Source: an uncultured Collinsella sp.
Lineage (GTDB): Bacteria; Actinomycetota; Coriobacteriia; Coriobacteriales; Coriobacteriaceae
Assembly (NCBI GenBank): GCA_902462065.1
Contig: CABQAK010000010.1
Span: 1-51,819, forward strand
DNA length: 51,819 nt
Reading direction: 5' to 3'
Shown: positions 23,594 to 31,654 of the stretch, piece by piece
How positions within the stretch are numbered: position 1 is the first letter of the stretch
How the letters are laid out: each line of letters starts with the position of its first letter
Made by a program: the position numbers and the translations under genes
Notes under the pieces: model-generated
Seen by the model: only the letters and a program-made list of their open reading frames with translations
Databases searched by the model: none
What the model was told of the DNA's origin: nothing

Positions 23594-25894
23594 ATGGTCA
23601 AGCTGTACGAGGACGGCATCTACCTGCGCGACGGCAGCGAGGTTGTGCCTGCGGCCGAGGCTGCCGAGCGCTGTATTACGCAGACGCCCGAGGATGCCAA
23701 GCGCGGCACCATCGCGTATTCGATCCTTCAGGCACACAATACGTCCGGCAACCCCGAGGCGCTCAAGATTCGCTTCGACGCCATGGCGAGCCACGACATC
23801 ACCTTTGTCGGCATCATCCAGACGGCGCGCGCCTCGGGCATGGAGCAGTTCCCGCTGCCCTACGTGCTCACCAACTGCCACAACTCGCTGTGCGCCGTGG
23901 GCGGCACCATCAACGAGGACGACCACGTCTTTGGTCTCTCGGCTGCCAAGAAGTACGGCGGCATCTTCGTCCCGCCGCATATCGCCGTCATCCACTCCTT
24001 TATGCGTGAGAACTTCGCCGGTTGCGGCAAGATGATCCTGGGTTCCGACTCGCACACCCGCTACGGCGCCCTGGGCACCATGGCCGTGGGCGAGGGCGGC
24101 GGCGAGCTGGCAAAGCAGCTGCTGCACGACACCTACGATGTTGCCTATCCCGGCGTTGTCGCCATCTACCTCACGGGCGCCCCGCGCCCCGGCGTTGGCC
24201 CGCACGACGTGGCGCTCGCCATCATCCGTGCCGTCTTTGCCAAGGGTTACGTTAAGAACAAGGTCATGGAGTTCGTGGGCCCGGGCATCGCGAGCATGAC
24301 GACCGACTACCGCAACGGCGTCGACGTCATGACCACCGAGACCACCTGTCTGTCGAGCATCTGGGCTACCGACGAGGACACACACGCGTTTTTGGCCATG
24401 CACGGCCGCGGCGACGACTACCGCGAGCTCAAGCCCGCCGATGTTGCCTACTACGACGGCTGCGTCGAGGTCGATCTGTCGAGCATCAAGCCCATGATCG
24501 CGCTGCCGTTCCATCCTTCTAACGGCTTTGAGATCGACGAGCTCAACGAGAACCTCGAGGACATCCTGCATGAGGTGGAGCTCGAGGCCGCCAAGATCGG
24601 CGAGGGCAAGACGCACTTTAGCCTGCTCGACAAGATCGTCGACGGCAAGCTGCACGTGCAGCAGGGCGTTATCGCCGGCTGCTCGGGCGGCAACTACGAC
24701 TCCGTGGTGCAGGCGGCCCGCGCGCTCAAGGGCGCCAACACCGGCTGCGGCGAGTTCTCGCTGTCGGTCTATCCCACGAGCCAGCCCGTGGCACTTGAGC
24801 TTACACGCCGCGGCTATATCTACGACCTTATGGAGGCTGGCGCGATTGTGCGCACGGCATTCTGCGGCCCGTGCTTCGGCGCCGGCGACACGCCCGCCAA
24901 CAACGGCCTGTCCATCCGCCACACAACGCGCAACTTCCCCAATCGCGAGGGTTCCAAACCGGGCAACGGCCAGCTGAGCGCCGTGGCCCTGATGGACGCC
25001 CGCTCCATTGCGGCGACGGCGGCCAACGGCGGCATCCTGACGCCGGCGACCGACCTGCCCGAGGAGACTTGGGACGAGGCCTGCGAGTACACCTTTGACG
25101 ACGCGCCGTACAAAAAGCGCGTGTACTGGGGCTTTGGCAAGGCGGAGCCTGCCGACGAGCTGGTCGAAGGCCCCAACATCAAGCCGTGGCCCGCGATGGA
25201 GCCCCTCGGCGACGATATCCTGCTCAAGGTGTGCTCCAAGATCATGGACCAGGTCACCACGACCGACGAGCTCATTCCCTCGGGCGAGACGAGCTCCTTC
25301 CGCTCCAACCCGCTGGGCCTGGCTGAGTTTACGCTGAGCCGCCGCGACCCGGCCTACGTGGGCCGCTCCAAGGAGGTCGACGCCGTAGAGAAGCGCCGCG
25401 TTGCCGGCGAGGCAGCAGGCGACCTGGCGGCACTCGATGCCGAGCTTGCGGGCGTGTTTGAGGCGCTGGTCGGCGCGGGTGTCGCGGCCGATGCCAAGGC
25501 GACCGAGTACGGTTCCATGCTTTACGCCAAGAAGCCCGGTGACGGTTCTGCCCGCGAGCAGGCCGCGAGCTGCCAGCGCGTGATCGGCGGTCTGGCCAAC
25601 ATCGTCCATGAGTACGCCACCAAGCGCTATCGCTCCAATGTGATGAACTGGGGCATGGTGCCTTTCCAGATGGAGGCCGAGCCCAACTTTGAGGTAGGCG
25701 ACTACGTCTTTGTGCCGGGTATCCGCGCCGCGCTTGACGGCGACCTGAAGGACATCGCCGCCTACGTGGTGCGCGCCGATGGTGCGGTCGAGCAGATTGA
25801 ACTCTACATTGCCGATATGACGGCAGAGGAGCGTGCCATCGTCAAGGCCGGCTGCCTGATCAACTACAACAAGTTCAAGGCCGCTGCCGAGTAA
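23594..25894 (+). CDS. Aconitase-superfamily hydratase
   Basis: The 766-residue protein has the aconitase fold, with GSDSHTRYGALGTMAVGEGG near residue 150 and the Fe-S cluster Cys residues in AGCSGGNYD and FCGPCFGAGDT. A C-terminal swivel domain follows, including ANIVHEYATKRYRSNVMNWGM. It should catalyse citrate-isocitrate isomerisation or a related hydration of a tricarboxylate. The organisation resembles the poorly characterised YbhJ-like branch rather than AcnA or AcnB (recollection, not tested), so the substrate is uncertain. The ATG at 23594 follows GGGAG; the 60 upstream residues of the open frame look like repeat DNA. It stands alone, without citrate synthase. Confidence 0.85.
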   Translation: MVKLYEDGIYLRDGSEVVPAAEAAERCITQTPEDAKRGTIAYSILQAHNTSGNPEALKIRFDAMASHDITFVGIIQTARASGMEQFPLPYVLTNCHNSLCAVGGTINEDDHVFGLSAAKKYGGIFVPPHIAVIHSFMRENFAGCGKMILGSDSHTRYGALGTMAVGEGGGELAKQLLHDTYDVAYPGVVAIYLTGAPRPGVGPHDVALAIIRAVFAKGYVKNKVMEFVGPGIASMTTDYRNGVDVMTTETTCLSSIWATDEDTHAFLAMHGRGDDYRELKPADVAYYDGCVEVDLSSIKPMIALPFHPSNGFEIDELNENLEDILHEVELEAAKIGEGKTHFSLLDKIVDGKLHVQQGVIAGCSGGNYDSVVQAARALKGANTGCGEFSLSVYPTSQPVALELTRRGYIYDLMEAGAIVRTAFCGPCFGAGDTPANNGLSIRHTTRNFPNREGSKPGNGQLSAVALMDARSIAATAANGGILTPATDLPEETWDEACEYTFDDAPYKKRVYWGFGKAEPADELVEGPNIKPWPAMEPLGDDILLKVCSKIMDQVTTTDELIPSGETSSFRSNPLGLAEFTLSRRDPAYVGRSKEVDAVEKRRVAGEAAGDLAALDAELAGVFEALVGAGVAADAKATEYGSMLYAKKPGDGSAREQAASCQRVIGGLANIVHEYATKRYRSNVMNWGMVPFQMEAEPNFEVGDYVFVPGIRAALDGDLKDIAAYVVRADGAVEQIELYIADMTAEERAIVKAGCLINYNKFKAAAE

Positions 25895-25905
25895 CGTTGC
25901 CGTAC

Positions 25906-25977
25906 GCCCCGGCCACACCTTTCCCTCGTGCTCACGCGCTTCGCGAGGGTCGCCCGAGGGAAAGGTGTGGCCGGGGC
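25906..25977. repeat. Long perfect inverted repeat after the hydratase gene
   Basis: A 23-base arm (25906-25928) pairs without mismatch with 25955-25977; the tip contains a second, competing CCCTCG/CGAGGG pairing. There is no T-run, and a separate terminator follows at 26033. Confidence 0.7.
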
Positions 25978-26032
25978 TACCGCGACGTTCTCGTTGGGTC
26001 TTGAGGGACGCTAATAAATAGACTTGCTTGAT

Positions 26033-26062
26033 GCCGCCCCTGTTATCGGGGCGGCTTCTTTT
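26033..26062 (+). terminator. Rho-independent terminator
   Basis: GCCGCCCC (26033-26040) pairs with GGGGCGGC (26048-26055), followed by TTCTTTT. Confidence 0.85.
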
Positions 26063-26069
26063 GTCGAAA

Positions 26070-26104
26070 ACCACCGCAAAGAGGACAGGCACCTTTGTGG
26101 TGGT
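26070..26104. repeat. Family E hairpin E1 with GGACAGG loop
   Basis: ACCACCGCAAAG (26070-26081) pairs with CCTTTGTGGTGGT (26092-26104), with one mismatch, around GGACAGGCA. The same element with its upstream word GTCGAAA occurs at 27138-27172. Confidence 0.65.
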
Positions 26105-26111
26105 CCGCGGT

Positions 26112-26250
26112 TTGTCTCGTTCTGTAACAGGTAGACCCTTATTTGCCGAGTAGCTGTTACAGATTTAGATAAACGGGAACTGCTGAACATTTCGTCTCGA
26201 TCTGTAACATCTGAGGTCCAAAACGGCAGCTAGATGTTATAGATCGAGAT
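26112..26250. repeat. Family D palindromes with TCTGTAACA stems, left cluster
   Basis: TCTGTAACAG (26121-26130) pairs with CTGTTACAGA (26154-26163). TCTCGATCTGTAACATCT (26195-26212) pairs with 26232-26249 over 18 bases with one G-T pair. The spacer words CTGAACATTTC and GAGTA are repeated in the right cluster at 27986-28203. Confidence 0.7.
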
Positions 26251-26270
26251 GGTGAAAGCCGGGGCCGAAG

Positions 26271-26305
26271 ATCATCACAAAGGCTCCTGTCCCCTTTGTG
26301 GTGGT
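26271..26305. repeat. Family E hairpin E2, reverse orientation
   Basis: ATCATCACAAAGG pairs with CCTTTGTGGTGGT around CTCCTGTC, the complement of GACAGGAG. It lies just after the stop of the minus-strand gene at 26359. Confidence 0.6.
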
Positions 26306-26358
26306 GGGGGCGAGCTCGATGCTGCCGCGCTCGCTGAACGACATTCTAATGAGCGTCT

Positions 26359-27027
26359 CTACAGGATTTCATCCGGGCTGGCGGGTTTGGTTGTTTTGGG
26401 GATGCCGAGTTTGGATGACGCGAAATCGTCAACATTGTCCTTAATTCCGTCTTTGGTGTAGACAGTGACCATATAGGTGCTGTGTCCGAATTCGCCCTTG
26501 TCGCGTGTTGCCCAGGCATCCCAGTAGGCGGCCCCGTTTCGCCCTTTGATTTTTCCGACACGGCGGAGTTCTGTTCGCTTTAATTTCTGGTTGCTATAGA
26601 TGGTTCGACCGGCCTCCTCGGTGAGCCCGCACTGTCCAAGCATCTTGTCGAGGACTTGGTTCATGTGGCGCTCATCGGTGTTTGGTGCGTAGTCGTAGGC
26701 GAGGGTGATGGAGTCGAGTGGCTGGTCGTCGATTAGATAGTTTAGCGCCTGAGGTTCAAGGCAGAAATAGGGGGAGCATCCGTCGACCTTGCCGAGCAAC
26801 GGTAACTTGGACTGCCAACTTCCGGTGGGAATTGCATATTCGTAGAACACGCCACGGCAGACAAAGGAGAGCGAGGTGGCACGCGAGCCGGCGTCGATCA
26901 TCCCGCAAAGATCGAAGGGCGAGGCGATACCAAAAGAAAAGGGCGTGATGACGATAAGGAAGAGCATCACGATGGGTATGGCGAGAATGGCGATGACGTT
27001 GCGACCGGTGGAATGAGACGGCTTCAT
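26359..27027 (-). CDS. Membrane-anchored protein of unknown function
   Basis: The 222-residue protein has one N-terminal hydrophobic segment (about 10-35, VIAILAIPIVMLFLIVITPF) and an extracytoplasmic remainder with several Cys residues that could form disulfides (DLCGM, FVCRG, DGCSPYFCLE, GQCGL). I recognise no family. The ATG at 27027 follows GGAG. GC content is lower than in the neighbouring housekeeping genes. Family E hairpins lie at both ends and the gene is divergent from another unknown membrane-anchored protein, so the pair looks like an accessory insert. Confidence 0.7.
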   Translation of the reverse strand: MKPSHSTGRNVIAILAIPIVMLFLIVITPFSFGIASPFDLCGMIDAGSRATSLSFVCRGVFYEYAIPTGSWQSKLPLLGKVDGCSPYFCLEPQALNYLIDDQPLDSITLAYDYAPNTDERHMNQVLDKMLGQCGLTEEAGRTIYSNQKLKRTELRRVGKIKGRNGAAYWDAWATRDKGEFGHSTYMVTVYTKDGIKDNVDDFASSKLGIPKTTKPASPDEIL

Positions 27028-27137
27028 ATGCGCTCCTCGAGACAAAGAGCTGTTGAGGATAGGCAGAAATGGATATGTTCAGAGAACAATTCAAGTTTAA
27101 TCTCATGGCGTGAGATGGTCGACCGTTAGCGTCGAAA

Positions 27138-27172
27138 ACCACCACGAAGGGGACAGGCACCTTTGTGGTGGT
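27138..27172. repeat. Family E hairpin E3 in the divergent intergenic region
   Basis: ACCACCACGAAGG (27138-27150) pairs with CCTTTGTGGTGGT (27160-27172), with one mismatch, around GGACAGGCA. It lies between the starts of the two divergent orphan genes. Confidence 0.65.
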
Positions 27173-27228
27173 GGGGTGCGAGCAGCTTCTTTTGGTAATA
27201 GTGCTGGCTGGCGATATTATTAGTACAG

Positions 27229-27933
27229 ATGGCGAAGGCTTGCATTGTGAGGTGCTTTGCTGTGAGAAGTCCTGCCCGTATTGGGTTGATTGTTTTGGCG
27301 CTTGCGATCACCGTGGTTGGCATGGGCGCTGTCGGCATGGCGTTTCTACCTGCTGCGGTGATGGAGCCGGTGGTTAAGCCTGTGACTCAATCTGTCGAAC
27401 TTCTGACCGGCGACGACAAGCCTGAGACCATTACCGTTGATTTTGATGAGCAGCCGGCTGTGCTGGGTATTAGCAATTATCCGCACATTCAGCTTGGGGC
27501 TATGCGCTATACCATGGATTCTAGGCTGATCGACAGGGCGTCTGAGCTGCTCAAGGGCAAAACCTTTAAGCGCTGGTATGGATATGCGTCCTATCGGGCA
27601 AAAGCGAACGACATGGTTGGCGGATGCCACTCTTCCATCGAGCTGGACACTGCAAACGGCGCAAAGTTATGTGATGTCTCGTACGATCCGGGCTACGAGG
27701 GCAATGAGGGTCCGGGCATCTACATCATGGACGGCGATGTCGCCTATGTCATGGAGGGCGACCAGACCGAGCTCAACGATTTTATGGGCCAGTGTATCCA
27801 AGATGCCTATAAACAGACCTGCTTGCCTGACCCGCAGACTGCACGCGATAGTGGGTCTGCCCGCACATGGCTGTTCGAGGATGAGATGCCCTGGACCGTC
27901 GAATCGGGAAGTACGGGTTCGGCGAAGGAGTAG
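27229..27933 (+). CDS. Membrane-anchored protein of unknown function
   Basis: The protein of up to 234 residues has an N-terminal hydrophobic segment (about 17-42, RIGLIVLALAITVVGMGAVG) and an outward-facing remainder with Cys residues (GGCHSS, KLCDVS, GQCIQD, QTCLPD). No known family is evident. The start is uncertain: the ATG at 27229 lacks a ribosome site, whereas a GTG at 27262 follows GAGGTG at 7 bases. It resembles its divergent neighbour in architecture (one anchor and a Cys-containing ectodomain) but not clearly in sequence. Hairpin E4 follows directly. Confidence 0.65.
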   Translation: MAKACIVRCFAVRSPARIGLIVLALAITVVGMGAVGMAFLPAAVMEPVVKPVTQSVELLTGDDKPETITVDFDEQPAVLGISNYPHIQLGAMRYTMDSRLIDRASELLKGKTFKRWYGYASYRAKANDMVGGCHSSIELDTANGAKLCDVSYDPGYEGNEGPGIYIMDGDVAYVMEGDQTELNDFMGQCIQDAYKQTCLPDPQTARDSGSARTWLFEDEMPWTVESGSTGSAKE

Positions 27934-27941
27934 AGACCGCG

Positions 27942-27976
27942 ACTACCACAAAGGTACCCGTCCCCTTTGTAGTAGT
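27942..27976. repeat. Family E hairpin E4
   Basis: ACTACCACAAAGG pairs with CCTTTGTAGTAGT (one mismatch) around a loop that is the complement of GGGACGGGTA. The ACTAC/GTAGT ends differ from the ACCAC/GTGGT of E3 on both sides, a compensating change. Confidence 0.6.
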
Positions 27977-27985
27977 TCTCGGTTT

Positions 27986-28203
27986 GTCTCGATCTGTAAC
28001 ATCTTGGCCGCTAAAAGTGGGCTTGGTGTTACAGATTTAGATTTTCGATTCGGGTGTCTTCTGTTTGTCTCGTTCTGTAACAGGTAGACCTCTTTTTGCC
28101 GAGTACTTGTTACAGATTGAGATAAAGGGGAGCTACTGAACATTTCATCTCGATCTGTAACACCTAGGACCAAAAATGACTGCTAGATGTTACAGATCGA
28201 GAC
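27986..28203. repeat. Family D palindromes, right cluster of three units
   Basis: Units start with GTCTCGATCTGTAACA (near 27986), TCGTTCTGTAACAGGTAGACC (near 28070) and TCTCGATCTGTAACACCTA (near 28148). Each is closed by a TGTTACAGAT complement. The last arm, TGTTACAGATCGAGA, ends near 28202. The middle and last units repeat the left cluster (26112-26250) almost base for base. Confidence 0.7.
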
Positions 28204-28268
28204 GGTAGCGCGCCGGGGCCACAGCGGGCCGACGTCCCTGTCCCCTATCTCTCAATCACTCAGAAAAT

Positions 28269-28288
28269 CTTATATATAGAGACTTAGA
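28269..28288 (+). promoter_or_regulatory. Putative HspR operator of clpB
   Basis: CTTATAT-N6-ACTTAGA matches the site at 18767-18786 with the same spacing and flanks. TGTGTATAAG just downstream may hold the -10 box. A GCCGCCC/GGGCGGC hairpin lies in the leader at 28342-28359. Confidence 0.6.
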
Positions 28289-28380
28289 TTTGTGTATAAG
28301 ATCGTACAAAGCTGGCAACAATACTTCTCGAACAACGTGAAGCCGCCCCGTAGGGCGGCCGCCCCAAGAGAGGTGATTCC

Positions 28381-31008
28381 ATGAGAATCGATAAGCTAGC
28401 AATGACGTCGCGCGAGGCGTTGCAGACCGCCATGAGCACGGCTGCTGACGCGCAGGCCGGCGCGGTGGAGCCGATTCACCTGCTGTCTGCCCTGCTCGGT
28501 GCCGGCGAGCGCAATATCTCCGTGATTATCGAGCGCATCGGCGCCGACCCGGCCCAGCTCGCACGCTCCACACAAGATGCCATCGACCACGCGCCCAAGG
28601 TTTCGGGCGAGGGCCAGCAGATGGGCCTGTCCAACGAGTTCGTCCGCGTCATCGAGAAGGCCGAGAAGAAGGCCACCAAGATGGGCGACAGCTTTGTGGT
28701 GACCGAGCATCTGCTGATGGCGCTTGCCGAGGACAAGGGCGAGGCGGGCCGCGTGCTGCGCGACGCAGGCGTCACCAAGGAGCGCATCGAGCAAGTCTAC
28801 GAGGAGCTGCGCGGCGATGACCGCGTGACGTCTGCCGAGGACAAGACGCAGTTTGAGGCGCTGGAGCAGTACGGTCGCAACATCTGCGACCTCGCCCGCG
28901 CCGGCAAGCTCGACCCGGTCATCGGCCGTACCGACGAGATCCGTCGTACCATCCAGGTCCTGTCCCGCCGCACCAAGAACAACCCCGTGCTCATTGGCGA
29001 GCCGGGCGTCGGCAAGACGGCCATCGTCGAGGGCATCGCCCAGCGTATCGTGGCCGGCGACGTGCCGAGCACGCTGCGCGACCGCGACCTCATCGAGCTC
29101 GACATGAGCGCGCTGGTCGCCGGTGCCAAGTACCGCGGCGAGTTCGAGGACCGCTTAAAGGCCGTGCTCAAGGAAGTCCAGAAGTCCGAGGGCAAGGTCA
29201 TCCTGTTCATCGATGAGCTCCACACCATTGTGGGCGCGGGTGCCACCGAGGGCTCCATGGACGCCGGCAACATCCTCAAGCCGGCGCTCGCCCGTGGTGA
29301 CCTGCATGCGATCGGCGCGACCACGCTCGACGAATACCGCAAGTACATCGAGAAGGACGCGGCGCTCGCGCGTCGTTTCCAGACCGTGATGGTCAGCGAG
29401 CCTACCGTCGAGGACACCATCTCGATCCTGCGTGGCCTTAAGGAGAAGTATGAGATCTTCCACGGCGTGCACATCACCGATGGCGCGCTCGTGGCTGCCG
29501 CCGACCTTTCCGATCGCTACATCGCCGACCGCTTCCTGCCCGACAAGGCCATCGACCTGGTCGATGAGGCGGCAAGTCGCCTGCGCATGGAACTCGACAG
29601 CATGCCGGTCGAGATCGACGCCACCACGCGTCAGCTCACTCAGCTGCAGATCGAGGAACAGGCGCTCATGAAGGAGACCGACGACGCCTCCAAGGAGCGT
29701 CTGGAGGCTCTGCGCCAAGAGATTGCCGAGGTCCAGGAAAAGCTCAACGTGCAAAAGGCCGGCTGGCTCAACCAGAAGAACGCTATCGACCACGTGCAGG
29801 AGCTCAAGGGACAGCTCGACGAGGCCAAGAGCGAGGAGGAGCGTGCGACGCGCAACGGCGATTTGGGTCGTGCGTCCGAGCTGCGCTACTCCGTGATTCC
29901 GGGCCTGCAGCAGCAGATTCAGGATTCCGAGGCCGCACTCGAGGCGCAAAAGCAGCAGGACGGCGAGGGCCTCAACGAACAGGTGACCTCCGATGAGATT
30001 GCCGAGGTTGTGAGCGCCTGGACCGGCGTGCCCGTGTCCAAGATGATGCAGGGCGAGCTCGACAAGTTGAAGGGCTTGGAGGGTGAGCTGCATAAGCGCG
30101 TCATCGGCCAGGACGAGGCCGTCTCCGCTGTCGCCGCGGCCGTGCGCCGCAGCCGTGCGGGCCTCTCCGATCCGGACAAGCCCATCGGCAGCTTCTTCTT
30201 CCTGGGCCCCACCGGTGTAGGCAAGACCGAGCTCGCCAAGGCGCTGGCCGAGTGCCTGTTCGATGACGAGCGCGCGCTCGTGCGTATCGACATGTCCGAG
30301 TACATGGAGAAGTTCAGCGTCCAGCGTCTGATCGGTGCGCCCCCGGGATACGTGGGTTACGACGAGGGCGGTCAGCTCACCGAGGCTGTGCGCCGTCGTC
30401 CGTACTCCGTGATCTTGCTCGACGAGATGGAGAAGGCTCACCCGGATGTATTCAACGTGCTGTTGCAGGTGCTCGATGACGGCCGTCTGACCGACGGTCA
30501 GGGTCGCCAGGTGTCCTTCAAGAACACAATCATCATCATGACGAGCAACGTGGGTTCCAAGGCTATCGCTGAGCTTTCGGGTAAGGACGAGGAGGAGATG
30601 CGCCATCAGGTCGACGCGGCCATGGCTCAGACCTTCCGCCCCGAGTTCCTCAACCGTATCGATGACATCGTGGTGTTCCATCCGCTCGGCATGGCGCAGA
30701 TCGAGAAGATCGTCGACATCCAACTTGCCGATGTTCGCGCACGCCTGGCCAAGGAGCGCATGACGCTTGCCATCACCCCGGCGGCCAAGCAGATGCTCGC
30801 CGTGGGCGGCTTGGACCCGGTCTTTGGCGCCCGCCCGCTCAAGCGTCTGGTGCAGCGCGAGGTTGTCGATGCCATCGCGGCGGCCATCATCGACGGCACG
30901 GTGCGCGAGGGCGATCAGGTGACTGTCGATGTCGACAAGGACGGCGGCTTTACCGTCGTGTGCGACAACACGCCGGCAGCCACCTACGAGGTCCCCGACG
31001 CCGAGTAG
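28381..31008 (+). CDS. clpB: Hsp100 disaggregase ClpB
   Basis: The 875-residue protein has an N-terminal Clp repeat domain (about 1-145), a first AAA+ module with Walker A GEPGVGKTAI and Walker B FIDELH, and a long coiled-coil middle domain (about 400-530). The second AAA+ module has GPTGVGKTELAK and LLDEMEKAHPDV. The tyrosine pore loops KYRGEF and GYVGYD are present. The middle domain separates it from ClpA and ClpC. It threads proteins out of aggregates with the DnaK system encoded in this window, and shares its operator-like motif. AGAGAGGTG precedes the ATG. Confidence 0.98.
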   Translation: MRIDKLAMTSREALQTAMSTAADAQAGAVEPIHLLSALLGAGERNISVIIERIGADPAQLARSTQDAIDHAPKVSGEGQQMGLSNEFVRVIEKAEKKATKMGDSFVVTEHLLMALAEDKGEAGRVLRDAGVTKERIEQVYEELRGDDRVTSAEDKTQFEALEQYGRNICDLARAGKLDPVIGRTDEIRRTIQVLSRRTKNNPVLIGEPGVGKTAIVEGIAQRIVAGDVPSTLRDRDLIELDMSALVAGAKYRGEFEDRLKAVLKEVQKSEGKVILFIDELHTIVGAGATEGSMDAGNILKPALARGDLHAIGATTLDEYRKYIEKDAALARRFQTVMVSEPTVEDTISILRGLKEKYEIFHGVHITDGALVAAADLSDRYIADRFLPDKAIDLVDEAASRLRMELDSMPVEIDATTRQLTQLQIEEQALMKETDDASKERLEALRQEIAEVQEKLNVQKAGWLNQKNAIDHVQELKGQLDEAKSEEERATRNGDLGRASELRYSVIPGLQQQIQDSEAALEAQKQQDGEGLNEQVTSDEIAEVVSAWTGVPVSKMMQGELDKLKGLEGELHKRVIGQDEAVSAVAAAVRRSRAGLSDPDKPIGSFFFLGPTGVGKTELAKALAECLFDDERALVRIDMSEYMEKFSVQRLIGAPPGYVGYDEGGQLTEAVRRRPYSVILLDEMEKAHPDVFNVLLQVLDDGRLTDGQGRQVSFKNTIIIMTSNVGSKAIAELSGKDEEEMRHQVDAAMAQTFRPEFLNRIDDIVVFHPLGMAQIEKIVDIQLADVRARLAKERMTLAITPAAKQMLAVGGLDPVFGARPLKRLVQREVVDAIAAAIIDGTVREGDQVTVDVDKDGGFTVVCDNTPAATYEVPDAE

Positions 31009-31051
31009 ATTTTGGGACATGCCTTAAAATCTGCCTTTAGAGCCGAACGCC

Positions 31052-31086
31052 AAGGGCGGTGGATCCAATCGGGTCCGCCGCCCTTT
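31052..31086 (+). terminator. Terminator after clpB
   Basis: AAGGGCGGTGGA pairs with TCCGCCGCCCTT (one G-T pair) followed by TTT, about 45 bases after the clpB stop. Confidence 0.85.
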
Positions 31087-31138
31087 TTCGTGCGACAATC
31101 GATGATGTTGAGCGGATGCGATGCAAGGAGCTATGCAG

Positions 31139-31333
31139 ATGAAAGACGAGAACAAGACGAACGCACCGGCGGCTGAGATAGCGTCCGCCGCACCAAGGCC
31201 CGCGCCGAAACCGGCGCCCAAGCCGCGCGACCCCTATATCCGTGCCGAGAACGAGGACGATGACGGTTACGATCCCTACAGTGACCGACGCCCCGAGCGC
31301 GAGCCAATGTTCGAAGCCGACCCGTGGCGCTGA
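31139..31333 (+). CDS. Small proline-rich, acidic protein of unknown function
   Basis: The 64-residue protein is compositionally biased: Lys/Asn-rich start, an AAPRPAPKPAPKPRDPY segment, then an Asp/Glu stretch (ENEDDDGYD) and an Arg/Glu-rich end. It has no membrane segment and is expected to be disordered. AAGGAG lies 8 bases before the ATG at 31139 (another ATG at 31133 is too close). It follows the clpB terminator and so probably has its own promoter. No family recognised; a real gene is likely but not certain. Confidence 0.55.
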   Translation: MKDENKTNAPAAEIASAAPRPAPKPAPKPRDPYIRAENEDDDGYDPYSDRRPEREPMFEADPWR

Positions 31334-31359
31334 GTGCTACCCAAAAGGCCACCAATAAG

Positions 31360-31422
31360 TTGCGGTGAAATAGGGATTGTTTTACGGTTTGACCAGCAAA
31401 AACAGTCCCTATTTCACCGCAA
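31360..31422. repeat. Long palindromic repeat with AGGGA/TCCCT core
   Basis: TTGCGGTGAAATAGGGA (31360-31376) pairs perfectly with TCCCTATTTCACCGCAA (31406-31422); TTTT and AAAA extend the stem beyond a small internal mismatch. It lies after the small proline-rich gene and may also end its transcript. Confidence 0.65.
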
Positions 31423-31586
31423 CTGCGTTAGGGATTTTTCTACAGGGGGAGGGTAGTCAAAAAAGCCCCGTCCCAAATCGACTGTCCAGGGAGTCGCATT
31501 CGAGTTTGGTTGTCCTCTCAGCCACTCGGCATCCTTCGAGCAGTAATAGTGAAAAAACTTGCTTAAGTTTTAATCAAGTCAGACAT

Positions 31587-31646
31587 AATCTTGCTCTCTA
31601 ATTAATCAAGAATCGCTATAATTTTGATTAGCTAGAGAGCAAGATT
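31587..31646. promoter_or_regulatory. Large palindrome enclosing the promoter of the ATPase gene
   Basis: AATCTTGCTCTCTA (31587-31600) pairs perfectly with TAGAGAGCAAGATT (31633-31646), and TAATCAA (31603-31609) with TTGATTA (31624-31630). TATAAT (31617-31622) lies in the centre and the ribosome site GGAG follows the right arm at once. This could be an operator over the -10 box or an mRNA hairpin that hides the start. Confidence 0.6.
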
Positions 31647-31654
31647 GGAGAATC

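Noticed and set aside
23528..26092. 854-codon open frame opposite the hydratase gene
   Set aside because: It mirrors the codon pattern of a real gene with GC-rich third positions; the product is low-complexity and without motifs. Similar long antisense frames opposite hypF, nadB/nadC, dnaK, clpB and pknB were rejected for the same reason.
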